Shown in pieces: positions 16,264-24,864 of a stretch of 64,000 nucleotides of DNA. Each line of letters opens with the position of its first letter. The stretch's first letter is position 1. Position numbers and translations under genes: made by a program. The stretch lies in contig NZ_CP178732.1 of NCBI RefSeq assembly GCF_047324175.1, positions 2,852,001 through 2,916,000 on the forward strand, read 5' to 3'. The notes under the pieces are model-generated. The model was not told where the DNA came from. It did no database searches and saw only the letters and a program-made list of their open reading frames with translations. Origin of the DNA: Acerihabitans sp015654925. Lineage in GTDB: Bacteria; Pseudomonadota; Gammaproteobacteria; Enterobacterales; Enterobacteriaceae.

Positions 16264-18040
16264 TTTATTCTCCGCCCTGCGTAAAGACCGCATCTGGGGT
16301 TTTAACGGCGGCATTTATCCGCCGGAGATGAAAACCCGGTCAAGCACCGCGCCGCTGCGCCAGGCGCCGCTGGCTGCGACCTATATCATTCCGTTAAAAC
16401 AGCATCTGGGGCCGGAAGGCGAACTGTGCGTCACCGTCGGCGACCGGGTGCTGCGCGGCCAGCCCCTGACCGAGGGCCGGGGCCGGACCCTGCCGGTCCA
16501 TGCGCCGACCTCGGGCGTCATCACGGCCATTATGCCCCATACCACCGCCCATCCCTCCGCGCTGGCGGAGCTGAGCATTATCCTGCAACCCGACGGCGAA
16601 GATCGCTGGTATCCGCGCCGGCCGCTGGCCGACTATCGCCAGCATGACGCCGCCACCCTGCTGGAGCGGATTCACCAAAGCGGCATCGCCGGACTTGGCG
16701 GGGCGGGATTTCCCACCGCCGCCAAGCTTCAGGGCGGATGGGGCGCGGTCGATACCCTGATCGTTAACGCCGCCGAATGCGAACCTTATATCACCGCCGA
16801 CGACCGGCTGATGCAGGAACATGCCCGGGAAATCGTGGCGGGTATCGATATCCTGGCGCATCTGTTGCGGCCCCGGCGGGTCATGATCGGCATCGAGGAC
16901 AATAAACCCGCGGCCGCGGCCGCCCTGTCCGAGGCGCTTGATCCCGGCGCCGGTTATCAGTTGCGGGTCATTCCCACCAAATATCCGTCCGGGGGCGCCA
17001 AGCAGCTGACCCGGATTCTTACCGGACGCGAAGTGCCGTTTGGCCAGCACTCCGCCGCCATCGGCATCGTGATGCTTAACGTCGGCACCATTTTCGCCAT
17101 CAAACGCGCGGTGATCGACGGTGAAGCCCTCACCGAACGGGTGGTGACACTGACCGGCGACGCGCTGGCGCATCCCGGCAATGTTTGGGCGCGCCTGGGC
17201 ACGCCGGTCAGCCATTTGCTGCATTATGCGGGCTTTACCGCGGCGGCGGATCAACTGGTGATCATGGGCGGGCCGCTGATGGGCTTTACCCTGCCGGTAC
17301 TGGACGTGCCGGTGGTTAAAATCAGCAATTGCCTCCTGGCCCCCTCCGCCGCCGAGATGGCCGCGCCCGAGCCGGAGCAGTCCTGCATCCGTTGCAGCCT
17401 ATGCGCCGACGCCTGTCCCGCCGGACTGCTGCCCCAGCAATTATATTGGTTCAGCCGGGGGCGGGAGCACGATAAGGCGCGCCAGCATCATTTGGCGGAC
17501 TGTATTGAATGCGGCGCCTGCGCCTATGTTTGTCCCAGCAATATTCCGCTGGTGCATTATTATCGCCAGGAGAAAGCGGAAATCCGCGCGCTGGATCTGG
17601 AGGCGGAGCGTGCCGTGCAGGCCAAGGCGCGGTTCGAGGCCAAACTGGCGCGGCGCGAACGGGATAAACTGGCCAGGGAGCTGCGCCACCAGCAGGCGGC
17701 GGTAAAACTTGACGACCTGGCCCAGGCGCCGGCGGCCGAAACGCACGCCGGCGGGACCGACCTGCGCAAAGCCGCCGTCGACGCGGCCATTGCCCGGGTT
17801 AAAGCCCGCAAGGCGCGGCCAGAACCGCCGAACGCCGCCGCGGCTAAAAGTGACAACGTAGCGGAACCGGCGCTGGCCGGTAATTCGCATGACCCGGCGC
17901 TATCCCCGTCCGCCGATTTGCTTACCCCGCCGGCAGCCGCCGCCGGGGCCGAAGATCCGCGCAAGGCCGCGGTTGCCGCCGCGATCGCCCGGGTGAAAGC
18001 CCGTAAAGCGGCGGCGGCCACGGCGCCGCAAGAGGAATAA
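16256..18040 (+). CDS. rsxC: Electron transport complex subunit RsxC, NADH/FMN and Fe-S subunit
   Basis: This 594-residue peripheral subunit is expected to oxidise NAD(P)H through FMN. It shows an N-terminal barrel-sandwich region, a Gly-rich nucleotide motif (IAGLGGAGFPTAAKLQGG near residue 145), an ECEPY site near residue 175, and two 4Fe-4S motifs (CIRCSLCADACP near residue 379, CIECGACAYVCP near residue 418). The tail carries only two copies of an alanine-lysine repeat (RKAAV-AAIARVKARKA), which makes it about 145 residues shorter than the 740-residue E. coli protein. It abuts rsxD directly. Confidence 0.95.
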   Translation: MFNLFSALRKDRIWGFNGGIYPPEMKTRSSTAPLRQAPLAATYIIPLKQHLGPEGELCVTVGDRVLRGQPLTEGRGRTLPVHAPTSGVITAIMPHTTAHPSALAELSIILQPDGEDRWYPRRPLADYRQHDAATLLERIHQSGIAGLGGAGFPTAAKLQGGWGAVDTLIVNAAECEPYITADDRLMQEHAREIVAGIDILAHLLRPRRVMIGIEDNKPAAAAALSEALDPGAGYQLRVIPTKYPSGGAKQLTRILTGREVPFGQHSAAIGIVMLNVGTIFAIKRAVIDGEALTERVVTLTGDALAHPGNVWARLGTPVSHLLHYAGFTAAADQLVIMGGPLMGFTLPVLDVPVVKISNCLLAPSAAEMAAPEPEQSCIRCSLCADACPAGLLPQQLYWFSRGREHDKARQHHLADCIECGACAYVCPSNIPLVHYYRQEKAEIRALDLEAERAVQAKARFEAKLARRERDKLARELRHQQAAVKLDDLAQAPAAETHAGGTDLRKAAVDAAIARVKARKARPEPPNAAAAKSDNVAEPALAGNSHDPALSPSADLLTPPAAAAGAEDPRKAAVAAAIARVKARKAAAATAPQEE

Positions 18041-19093
18041 ATGGCTTTCAGAATCGCAAGTTCCCCGTTCACGCACAACCGGCAGAATACCGGGCAAATC
18101 ATGCTGCAGGTCATCCTGGCGTGTCTGCCGGGTTTCATCGCCCTGAGCTATTTTTTTGGTTACGGCACGCTGGTGCAGATTGTGCTGGCGTGCGCGACCG
18201 CGCTGCTGGCGGAAGCGGTGCTGGTGTCGCTGCGCAAACAGCCGGTCGGGGAAAAACTCAAGGATAATTCCGCGCTGCTGACCGCCGTGCTGCTGGGGCT
18301 CAGCCTGCCGCCCATGGGGCCCTGGTGGATGATCGTGCTGGCCACGCTGTTCGCCATTATTATCGCCAAGCAGCTTTACGGCGGCCTGGGGCAAAACCCC
18401 TTCAATCCGGCGATGGTCGGCTATGTCGTGGTGCTGATTTCGTTTCCGGTACAAATGACCAGTTGGCTGCCGCAGGAGGTTATGCGGCTGCATGCCGCCT
18501 CGCCGCTGGACACCCTGGCGGTGATTTTTACCGGCCACACGCCGGGGGGGCTGGATTTGCAGCAACTGCGCGCGGGCATCGACGGCATAAGCCAGGCCAC
18601 CCCGCTGGATAATTTCAAGACCGGCCTGCGCAGCGGCCATGACGCCCTGTCGCTGCTGCGGCAGCCGTTATACAATGGCCTGCTGGGCGGCCAGGGTTGG
18701 CAATGGGTCAATCTGGGTTTTCTCGCCGGCGGGCTGTACCTGCTAGCGCGAAAGATTATCAGTTGGCATATCCCGGCCAGCTTTCTGGCCGTGCTGGCCC
18801 TGTGCGCGACGCTGGGCTGGATAGGTGACCCGCAAACCAGCGCCCCGCCCCTGCTGCACCTGTTTTCCGGCGCCACCATGCTCGGGGCGTTTTTTATCGC
18901 CACCGACCCGGTTACCGCTTCGACTACCCCGAAAGGCCGGCTGGTTTTTGGCGCCCTGACCGGCCTGCTGGCCTGGCTTATCCGCACTTACGGGGGGTAT
19001 CCCGAAGGGATGGCGTTTGCGGTGCTGCTGGCCAATATTTGCGTACCGCTGATAGATTACTATACCCAGCCCCGCGCCTATGGCCATGGCTAA
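18041..19093 (+). CDS. rsxD: Electron transport complex subunit RsxD
   Basis: This 350-residue integral membrane subunit with about nine to ten helices is related to NqrB/RnfD. An FMN-attachment-type Ser/Thr motif is visible in DPVTASTTPKGR near residue 290. KQLYGGLGQNPFNPAMVGYV near residue 110 is the typical conserved block. The ATG follows the rsxC stop with no gap, and the ribosome site (GAGGAA) lies in the rsxC end. Confidence 0.95.
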   Translation: MAFRIASSPFTHNRQNTGQIMLQVILACLPGFIALSYFFGYGTLVQIVLACATALLAEAVLVSLRKQPVGEKLKDNSALLTAVLLGLSLPPMGPWWMIVLATLFAIIIAKQLYGGLGQNPFNPAMVGYVVVLISFPVQMTSWLPQEVMRLHAASPLDTLAVIFTGHTPGGLDLQQLRAGIDGISQATPLDNFKTGLRSGHDALSLLRQPLYNGLLGGQGWQWVNLGFLAGGLYLLARKIISWHIPASFLAVLALCATLGWIGDPQTSAPPLLHLFSGATMLGAFFIATDPVTASTTPKGRLVFGALTGLLAWLIRTYGGYPEGMAFAVLLANICVPLIDYYTQPRAYGHG

Positions 19094-19102
19094 GGAGAGC
19101 CT

Positions 19103-19738
19103 ATGTTAACCACCATGCGTAAGCACGGCGTCACCCTGGCGGTTTTCGCCGCCCTCTCCACCGGGTTGACCGCGATTGTCCATGCGCTGACCGAACCGAC
19201 GATTATCCGCCAGGCGGCATCGGAGCAGCGGCAATTGCTCGATCAGGTGATTCCGCCCGATCTGCATGATAATGATATGCTGGGCGAATGCTATTGGGTC
19301 GTGGATGCCGCGCTGGGCAATACCGACCCGCACCGCCTCTATCTGGCGCGCAAACAGGGCCAGCCGGTCGCCGCGGCCATCGAGTCCACCGCTCCCGATG
19401 GCTATTCGGGATCGATTCAGCTGTTGGTCGGCGCGGACTTCGCCGGCAACGTTTTAGGAACCCGGGTCACCGAGCATCATGAGACGCCGGGACTCGGGGA
19501 TAAAATCGAACTGCGTATTTCCGATTGGATTACCCATTTCGCCGGCAGGAAAGTCGAATCGGCGGATGATAAACTCTGGGCGGTAAAAAAAGACGGCGGA
19601 CAGTTCGATCAATTCACCGGCGCGACCATCACCCCGCGTGCCGTGGTGAACGGAGTCAAACGCACCGCCGGTTATTTAAAGCAGCTTCCCGACGATCTCG
19701 GGAAACTGCCAACATGCGGAGAGCAAGGTCATGAGTGA
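19103..19738 (+). CDS. rsxG: Electron transport complex subunit RsxG, covalent-FMN subunit
   Basis: This 211-residue periplasm-facing subunit has an N-terminal membrane anchor (residues 8-28) and the flavinylation motif FTGATITPRAVV near residue 172, where FMN is esterified to Thr. VLGTRVTEHHETPGLGDKIE is the conserved family block. AAGGAG precedes the ATG at 19103. It overlaps rsxE by eight bases. Confidence 0.95.
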   Translation: MLTTMRKHGVTLAVFAALSTGLTAIVHALTEPTIIRQAASEQRQLLDQVIPPDLHDNDMLGECYWVVDAALGNTDPHRLYLARKQGQPVAAAIESTAPDGYSGSIQLLVGADFAGNVLGTRVTEHHETPGLGDKIELRISDWITHFAGRKVESADDKLWAVKKDGGQFDQFTGATITPRAVVNGVKRTAGYLKQLPDDLGKLPTCGEQGHE

Positions 19739-20420
19739 AGCCGGGCGACTAATCCGTCAGGGACTGTGGGGCAATAATTCCTCGCTGGTACAATTATTAG
19801 GTTTATGCCCCCTGCTGGCGGTGTCCAATACCGTCACCAACGCCCTTGGCCTGGGGCTGGCGACCACGCTGGTGCTGACCTGCACCAACGGCGCGATTTC
19901 CGCCCTGCGGCGCTGGGTGCCTGCGGAAATACGCATTCCCATTTATGTCATGATCATCGCCTCGGTGGTCTCGACGGTGCAAATGCTGATAAACGCCTAT
20001 GCGTTTGGCCTTTACCAATCGCTGGGCATCTTTATCCCCCTGATTGTCACCAACTGTATTGTTATCGGCCGCGCGGAAGCCTACGCGTCGACCAATCCGG
20101 TCGGCCTGTCGGCCCTGGACGGCCTGGCCATGGGGCTGGGGTCCACCTGCGCCCTGCTGGTCCTGGGCGCCATGCGCGAATTGCTGGGCAACGGCACGCT
20201 GTTTGACGGCGCGGATCGCCTGCTGGGGGATTGGGCCAAGGCGCTGCGGATCGAAGTCTTCCAGCTCGATACTCCGTTTTTGCTGGCCATGCTGCCGCCC
20301 GGGGCCTTCATCGGGCTGGGATTTATGCTGGCGGGTAAATATCTGATCGACCAGCGGCTCAAGGCCAGGCGCCGCCAGGCGGCCGAAGCGCCGATGATGA
20401 CCACGCAGGAGCGAACCTGA
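19731..20420 (+). CDS. rsxE: Electron transport complex subunit RsxE
   Basis: This 229-residue, six-helix membrane subunit is a paralogue of RsxA. It includes VQLLGLCPLLAVSNT with the Cys matching that in RsxA, PIYVMIIASVVSTVQM, and IFIPLIVTNCIVIGRAEAYA with the second conserved Cys. The C-terminal tail is basic and cytoplasmic. The nth ATG follows four bases after its stop. Confidence 0.95.
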   Translation: MSEAGRLIRQGLWGNNSSLVQLLGLCPLLAVSNTVTNALGLGLATTLVLTCTNGAISALRRWVPAEIRIPIYVMIIASVVSTVQMLINAYAFGLYQSLGIFIPLIVTNCIVIGRAEAYASTNPVGLSALDGLAMGLGSTCALLVLGAMRELLGNGTLFDGADRLLGDWAKALRIEVFQLDTPFLLAMLPPGAFIGLGFMLAGKYLIDQRLKARRRQAAEAPMMTTQERT

Positions 20421-20424
20421 CACC

Positions 20425-21060
20425 ATGAATAAAACCACCCGACTGGCCATTTTGAGCCGTCTGCGCGCCAACGATCCTCATCCCACCACCGAACTGGTTT
20501 ACCACACGCCGTTTGAACTATTGATTGCGGTGCTGCTGTCGGCGCAGGCCACCGATGTCAGCGTCAACAAAGCCACCGCCAAACTGTTTCCCGTGGCCAA
20601 TACGCCGGCCGCCCTTCTGGCGTTGGGAGTGGACGGCATTAAAGACTATATAAAATCCATCGGCCTGTTTAATAGCAAGGCGGAAAATATCGTTAAAACC
20701 TGCCGGATGCTGCTGGATTTGCATCAGGGGCAGGTGCCGGAAGACCGCGCCGCGCTGGAAGCCTTGCCCGGCGTAGGCCGCAAGACCGCCAACGTCGTGC
20801 TCAATACCGCGTTTGGCTGGCCGACGATTGCGGTGGACACCCATATTTTCCGCGTCTGCAACCGGACGAACTTTGCTCCCGGCAAAAACGTCGAGGCGGT
20901 GGAGCAAAAATTATTGCAGGTGGTGCCGCCGGAATTTACCGTTAATTGCCATCACTGGCTGATTCTGCATGGCCGATATACCTGCATCGCCCGCAAGCCC
21001 CGCTGTGGCTCCTGCCTGATTGAAGATCTCTGTGAATACAAGGAAAAAGTCTATAGCTAA
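20425..21060 (+). CDS. nth: Endonuclease III, DNA glycosylase/AP lyase
   Basis: This 211-residue bifunctional glycosylase removes oxidised pyrimidines and cuts the abasic site. It has a helix-hairpin-helix LPGVGRKTANVVL with catalytic Lys120, the catalytic Asp138 in AVDTHIFRV, and the C-terminal 4Fe-4S loop C-x6-C-x2-C-x5-C (CIARKPRCGSCLIEDLC). Length equals E. coli Nth. It is last gene of the rsx operon, a linkage conserved in enterobacteria. Confidence 0.97.
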   Translation: MNKTTRLAILSRLRANDPHPTTELVYHTPFELLIAVLLSAQATDVSVNKATAKLFPVANTPAALLALGVDGIKDYIKSIGLFNSKAENIVKTCRMLLDLHQGQVPEDRAALEALPGVGRKTANVVLNTAFGWPTIAVDTHIFRVCNRTNFAPGKNVEAVEQKLLQVVPPEFTVNCHHWLILHGRYTCIARKPRCGSCLIEDLCEYKEKVYS

Positions 21061-21592
21061 CGGCAATAGGCTACTATTATGACAAGCTTGTTTGCGCGTA
21101 AATATTTTTTCCGGGCAAATAAGCTTGCCCCGCCAAAATAATGTTTCCCAGATAAAATAAAGTTTTCCTGATCAATAGTCCCCATTGAAATAACCCGATT
21201 ATCCCGCTTGGCGGGCCATTAACACTGAGAATATGGGTGCTGAATATTATTCTCCGCAGCGGCGGTATACCGTGGCGATCCCGCCATTAATACCGTTTTT
21301 ATCGGCGGTGAAAATGCAATAACGTTAATTGCTTGTAAATTTATCGTTTGTTATGTGATTTAAAAGTAAACATCCTGCTGAAAAATAAGCCTTTATTCGC
21401 CAAACCAGCTTAATCGCCAAACGGAGACTTTATCAAAAAGTGCAGTATCATGATAATGTAAAGATTAATTGTAACACGATATTTATATACCCTTGCCTAT
21501 TGCCCCTAGATCCGGAAGATCCCCATAAGAAAATCTTATAACAATGCAAGCGGGATGTACGCAACAGCATCACCCTTGATTAAGAGGTCCAT
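21061..21592 (+). other. Intergenic nth-dtpA region with an inverted repeat
   Basis: This AT-rich 532-bp gap shows no convincing gene. At 21083-21127 two 13-base arms (CAAGCTTGTTTGC and near-complement, 12 of 13 paired) enclose a 19-base AT-rich loop. It could close the rsx-nth transcript but lacks a T-run. The rest should hold the dtpA promoter, for which I cannot mark elements with confidence. Confidence 0.4.
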
Positions 21593-23119
21593 GTGTCTAC
21601 GGCAAAGAATGATACTCCACCGGCTAAGGTTAGCGTTAACGCCTTCAAACAGCCAAAATCTTTCTATCTTATTTTTTCCATCGAACTTTGGGAACGGTTT
21701 GGTTATTACGGACTGCAGGTCATTTTGGCGGTTTATCTGGTCAAAATGCTGGGTATGTCCGAAGCCCAATCCATCACCCTGTTCGCTTCATTTAGCGCCT
21801 TGGTTTACGGCTTTGTCGCCATCGGCGGCTGGCTGGGCGATAAAGTGCTGGGCACCAAGCGCGTCATCGTCATCGGCGCGCTGGTCCTGGCGGTGGGATA
21901 CACCATGGTGGCCTATTCCAGCCACGCCATCTCCTGGGTGTATATCGGTATGGCGACCATCGCGGTGGGCAGCGGCTTATTTAAAGCCAACCCGTCGTCA
22001 TTGTTGTCCACCTGCTATCGCAAAGATGACCCCCGTCTCGACGGCGCCTTCACCATGTATTATATGGCGGTGAATATCGGTTCGTTTATTTCCACCCTGG
22101 CGACGCCCTGGCTGGCGGCGCATTACGGCTGGAGCGTCGCGTTTTCCCTGAGCGTGATCGGTATGCTGATCACCCTGGTGAATTTTTTCATGTGCCGCAA
22201 TTGGGTAAGAGAATATGGTTCCAAGCCCGATTTCGCGCCGCTGAAATGGGGGCGTCTGCTGGCCGTGCTCGTAGGCATCGTGCTGCTGATTACCCTTTCA
22301 AGCTGGCTGTTGCATCACCAAACCGTGGCGCGCTGGGTATTGGCTTCGATTTCGGTGGGCATAATCATTATTTTCGCCAAAGAAACCCTGGCGCTGCAAG
22401 GCGCCGCCCGCCGCAGGATGCTGGTGGCCTTTTTGATGATGCTTGAAGCGGTGGTATTTTTCGTGTTGTACAGCCAAATGCCCACGTCGCTGAATTTTTT
22501 CGCCATCCACAATGTGGACCATACGCTGTTCGGCTGGTCATTCGAGCCGGAACAGTTCCAGGCGTTGAATCCGTTTTGGATCATGCTGGCCAGTCCGCTG
22601 CTGGCCGCGCTGTATAATGCCATGGGGGATCGCTTGCCGATGCCGTTCAAATTCGCCGCCGGCATGGTGCTGTGTTCCCTGGCCTTTTTTGTCCTGCCCA
22701 TCGGCGCCCGTTTCGCCAATGAGGCAGGCATTGTGTCCATGAACTGGCTGATCCTCAGCTACGGCCTGCAAAGTATCGGCGAGCTGATGATTTCCGGCTT
22801 GGGCCTGGCGATGGTGGCGCAGCTGGTGCCCCAGCGCTTAATGGGCTTTATCATGGGGGCCTGGTTCCTGACCACTGCCGCCGCCGCGCTGATCGCCGGC
22901 TATGTGGCCAATCTGATGGCCGTGCCGGCCAATGTCAACGATGCCCATCTGTCGCTGGCGGTGTACGGCCAGGTGTTTATGCAAATCGGCATGGTCACCG
23001 CCGTAATCGCCGTCCTGATGCTGATTTTTGCGCCGAAGCTTAATCATATGTCGCGCGCGGACGACGCGCTGGCGCCGGAACGGCCGGCGCTGGGCGACAC
23101 GCCGCTCGTGAGCGAATAA
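21593..23119 (+). CDS. dtpA: Dipeptide/tripeptide:proton symporter DtpA (TppB)
   Basis: This 508-residue POT/PTR-family transporter has 14 expected membrane helices and imports di- and tripeptides with protons. The proton-coupling ExxERFxYY motif is intact (ELWERFGYY, residues 31-39), followed by GGWLGDKVLGTKR. FKANPSSLLSTCY and the late SYGLQSIGELMISGLGLAMV block also match E. coli DtpA. The start codon is GTG at 21593, with GAGG five bases before it. An ATG two bases upstream is in a different frame. Confidence 0.95.
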   Translation: MSTAKNDTPPAKVSVNAFKQPKSFYLIFSIELWERFGYYGLQVILAVYLVKMLGMSEAQSITLFASFSALVYGFVAIGGWLGDKVLGTKRVIVIGALVLAVGYTMVAYSSHAISWVYIGMATIAVGSGLFKANPSSLLSTCYRKDDPRLDGAFTMYYMAVNIGSFISTLATPWLAAHYGWSVAFSLSVIGMLITLVNFFMCRNWVREYGSKPDFAPLKWGRLLAVLVGIVLLITLSSWLLHHQTVARWVLASISVGIIIIFAKETLALQGAARRRMLVAFLMMLEAVVFFVLYSQMPTSLNFFAIHNVDHTLFGWSFEPEQFQALNPFWIMLASPLLAALYNAMGDRLPMPFKFAAGMVLCSLAFFVLPIGARFANEAGIVSMNWLILSYGLQSIGELMISGLGLAMVAQLVPQRLMGFIMGAWFLTTAAAALIAGYVANLMAVPANVNDAHLSLAVYGQVFMQIGMVTAVIAVLMLIFAPKLNHMSRADDALAPERPALGDTPLVSE

Positions 23120-23125
23120 CCGCTT

Positions 23126-23170
23126 CGCGGCCCGGCGCGTCTCCCAAGGGGCGCCGGGCCGCGCTATTTT
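23126..23170 (+). terminator. Terminator of dtpA
   Basis: A 13-bp perfect GC-rich stem (arms 23126-23138 and 23151-23163, CGCGGCCCGGCGC and complement) with a 12-base loop is followed by CTATTTT, beginning 6 bases past the dtpA stop. Confidence 0.75.
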
Positions 23171-23268
23171 ATGTCTCTGTGCGCCCAGGCCTTCCTTGCC
23201 GCCGCGGTTAATCGTATCCTGTCACCATGAAAACATCTCACCGCAGCCGCCCGGTTAAGGAGCGCCCC

Positions 23269-23871
23269 ATGAAACTTTTTTATAGGCCCGGCGCCAGTTC
23301 GCTTAGCGCCCATATCGCTTTGCGCGAGGCCGGCCTGGACTTTACCATTGAAAAGGTGGATTTGGTCAGCCACAGGACCGAGCATGGCGAAGACTATCTG
23401 GCGATCAATCCCAAGGGGCAGGTGCCGGCATTGCTGCTCGATGACGGCACCGTGCTTACCGAAGTCGTGGCCATTGTGCAATATTTGGCGGATCGGGTGC
23501 CGGATCGCCATCTGATTCCGCCGGCGGGCACGCTTTCACGCTACCAGGCGCTGGAATGGCTTAATTACGTGGCCAGCGAACTGCATAAAAGCTTAGGCCC
23601 GCTCTTTGAAACCCATACGCCGGACGACTATAAAGTCCAGCTGCGCCAGCAAATTGAAAAGAAACTGTTTTATCTGGATCGTGAACTGGCCGATCAGGAT
23701 TTTCTGCTCGGCGCGCGTTTCACCGTGGCGGATGCTTATCTGTTTACCATGTTGACGTGGGTCAAGGCGCTGGCATTCGATTTATCGTCGGCCCCGGCGG
23801 TTGCCCACTACTTTTCCCGCGTCGGGGCGCGACCGGCGGTAGCCGCCGCGCTGGCGGCGGAAGGCCTATAA
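23269..23871 (+). CDS. gstA: Beta-class glutathione S-transferase GstA with Ser in place of the active-site Cys
   Basis: This 200-residue cytosolic GST has the thioredoxin-like N-terminal domain (cis-Pro block NPKGQVPALLLDDG, then TEVVAIVQYLADR) and a helical C-terminal domain (DQDFLLGARFTVADAYLF). In E. coli GstA residue 10 is the catalytic Cys (KPGACSL). Here the codon is AGT, giving RPGASSL, so Cys10 is Ser10 while His106 (ELHK) is kept. The ATG at 23269 has AAGGAG six bases upstream; an ATG 14 codons earlier lacks a site. The substitution may alter mixed-disulfide chemistry. Confidence 0.92.
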   Translation: MKLFYRPGASSLSAHIALREAGLDFTIEKVDLVSHRTEHGEDYLAINPKGQVPALLLDDGTVLTEVVAIVQYLADRVPDRHLIPPAGTLSRYQALEWLNYVASELHKSLGPLFETHTPDDYKVQLRQQIEKKLFYLDRELADQDFLLGARFTVADAYLFTMLTWVKALAFDLSSAPAVAHYFSRVGARPAVAAALAAEGL

Positions 23872-23899
23872 AAAAAGCGCCGGCAATCAATGCCGGCGC
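23870..23899 (-). terminator. Terminator of pdxY
   Basis: On the minus strand a 9-bp stem (GCGCCGGCA with TGCCGGCGC, 5-base loop) is followed by seven T. It lies between the convergent gstA and pdxY. Confidence 0.85.
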
Positions 23900-23918
23900 C
23901 GGGTTTGACGCGCTCTGC

Positions 23919-24782
23919 TTATTTAATTTCGCGCGCCGGAAAATGGTGCTGAGGCAGGGCGATAAGATCCTGCGCGGCGACCACCTGCAGTTCGTATTCG
24001 TCCATCTCTTTGGTCATTTTCATCACTTCATATACCGCCGCGGTGACGTGTTCCAGCGCCTTGACCGGCGTCAGCCCTTTCAGCAGATCCACCAACAGCA
24101 GTCCGCTGGTCAGATCCCCCACGCCCACCGGCTGGCGATCGCCAAAATCCACCAGCGGCCGGCTGGTATGCCAGGCCTGTTCCGGCGACACCAGCAGCAT
24201 TTCGAAATTGTTCTTGTCATAACCGGCGTAGCTGAGATATTTAATCAATACCAGTTTCGGCCCCTGGCGGCACAGTTCGCGGGCGGTGGCGATGGCTTCA
24301 TCCACCGTGGTCACCGTACGGCCGCTCAGTTGCTCAAGCTCCAGCAAATTGGGCGCGATGATATCGGCATTGGGCAGCCCGCGCTTGCAATGGAATTCCG
24401 CCACGCCCGGCGCCACGATACAGCCTTTTTCCGGATGCCCCATCACCGGATCGAGGAAATACCAGGCATTGGGATTGGCTTCTTTCACCTGACGGACGAT
24501 CTCCAGTATATGCTCGCCCTGCTCCGGTGCCCCGATGTAGCCGCTCAACACCGCATCGCAGTTTTTCAGTTGATCGACGGCGGCGATACCTTTAACGATC
24601 TCCGTTAAATGGGCGGCGGGCATGACGCAGCCGGTCCAGTGGCCGTACTGCGTATGGTTGGAAAACTGCACGGTATTGAGCGGCCAGACGTTGACCCCCA
24701 TGCGCCGCATGGGGAACACCGCCGCGCTGTTGCCCGCATGGCCAAACACCACATGGGATTGAATAGACAGAATATTCTTCAT
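23919..24782 (-). CDS. pdxY: Pyridoxal kinase PdxY
   Basis: This 287-residue ribokinase-fold kinase phosphorylates pyridoxal in the B6 salvage route. NILSIQSHVVFGHAGNSAAV opens the protein. FLDPVMGHPEKGCIV and RQPVGVGDLTSGLLLV (with the catalytic GxGD Asp) are intact. With the ATG at 24782 the length equals E. coli PdxY exactly; longer readings add an unrelated N-terminus. It is third in pdxH-tyrS-pdxY, an arrangement shared with E. coli, so a PLP-producing oxidase and kinase flank tyrS. Confidence 0.96.
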   Translation of the reverse strand: MKNILSIQSHVVFGHAGNSAAVFPMRRMGVNVWPLNTVQFSNHTQYGHWTGCVMPAAHLTEIVKGIAAVDQLKNCDAVLSGYIGAPEQGEHILEIVRQVKEANPNAWYFLDPVMGHPEKGCIVAPGVAEFHCKRGLPNADIIAPNLLELEQLSGRTVTTVDEAIATARELCRQGPKLVLIKYLSYAGYDKNNFEMLLVSPEQAWHTSRPLVDFGDRQPVGVGDLTSGLLLVDLLKGLTPVKALEHVTAAVYEVMKMTKEMDEYELQVVAAQDLIALPQHHFPAREIK

Positions 24783-24864
24783 CAGTATTGCCTTAAAGCC
24801 CTTGGCCTGGCGGCCGCATCGATACGATAGCAGAAGGCCCGCGGCCTTCTGTGACATTAAACCA

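Noticed and set aside
21591..22073. ATG at 21591 as the dtpA start
   Set aside because: It is in a different frame from DtpA; the GTG at 21593 opens the conserved protein.
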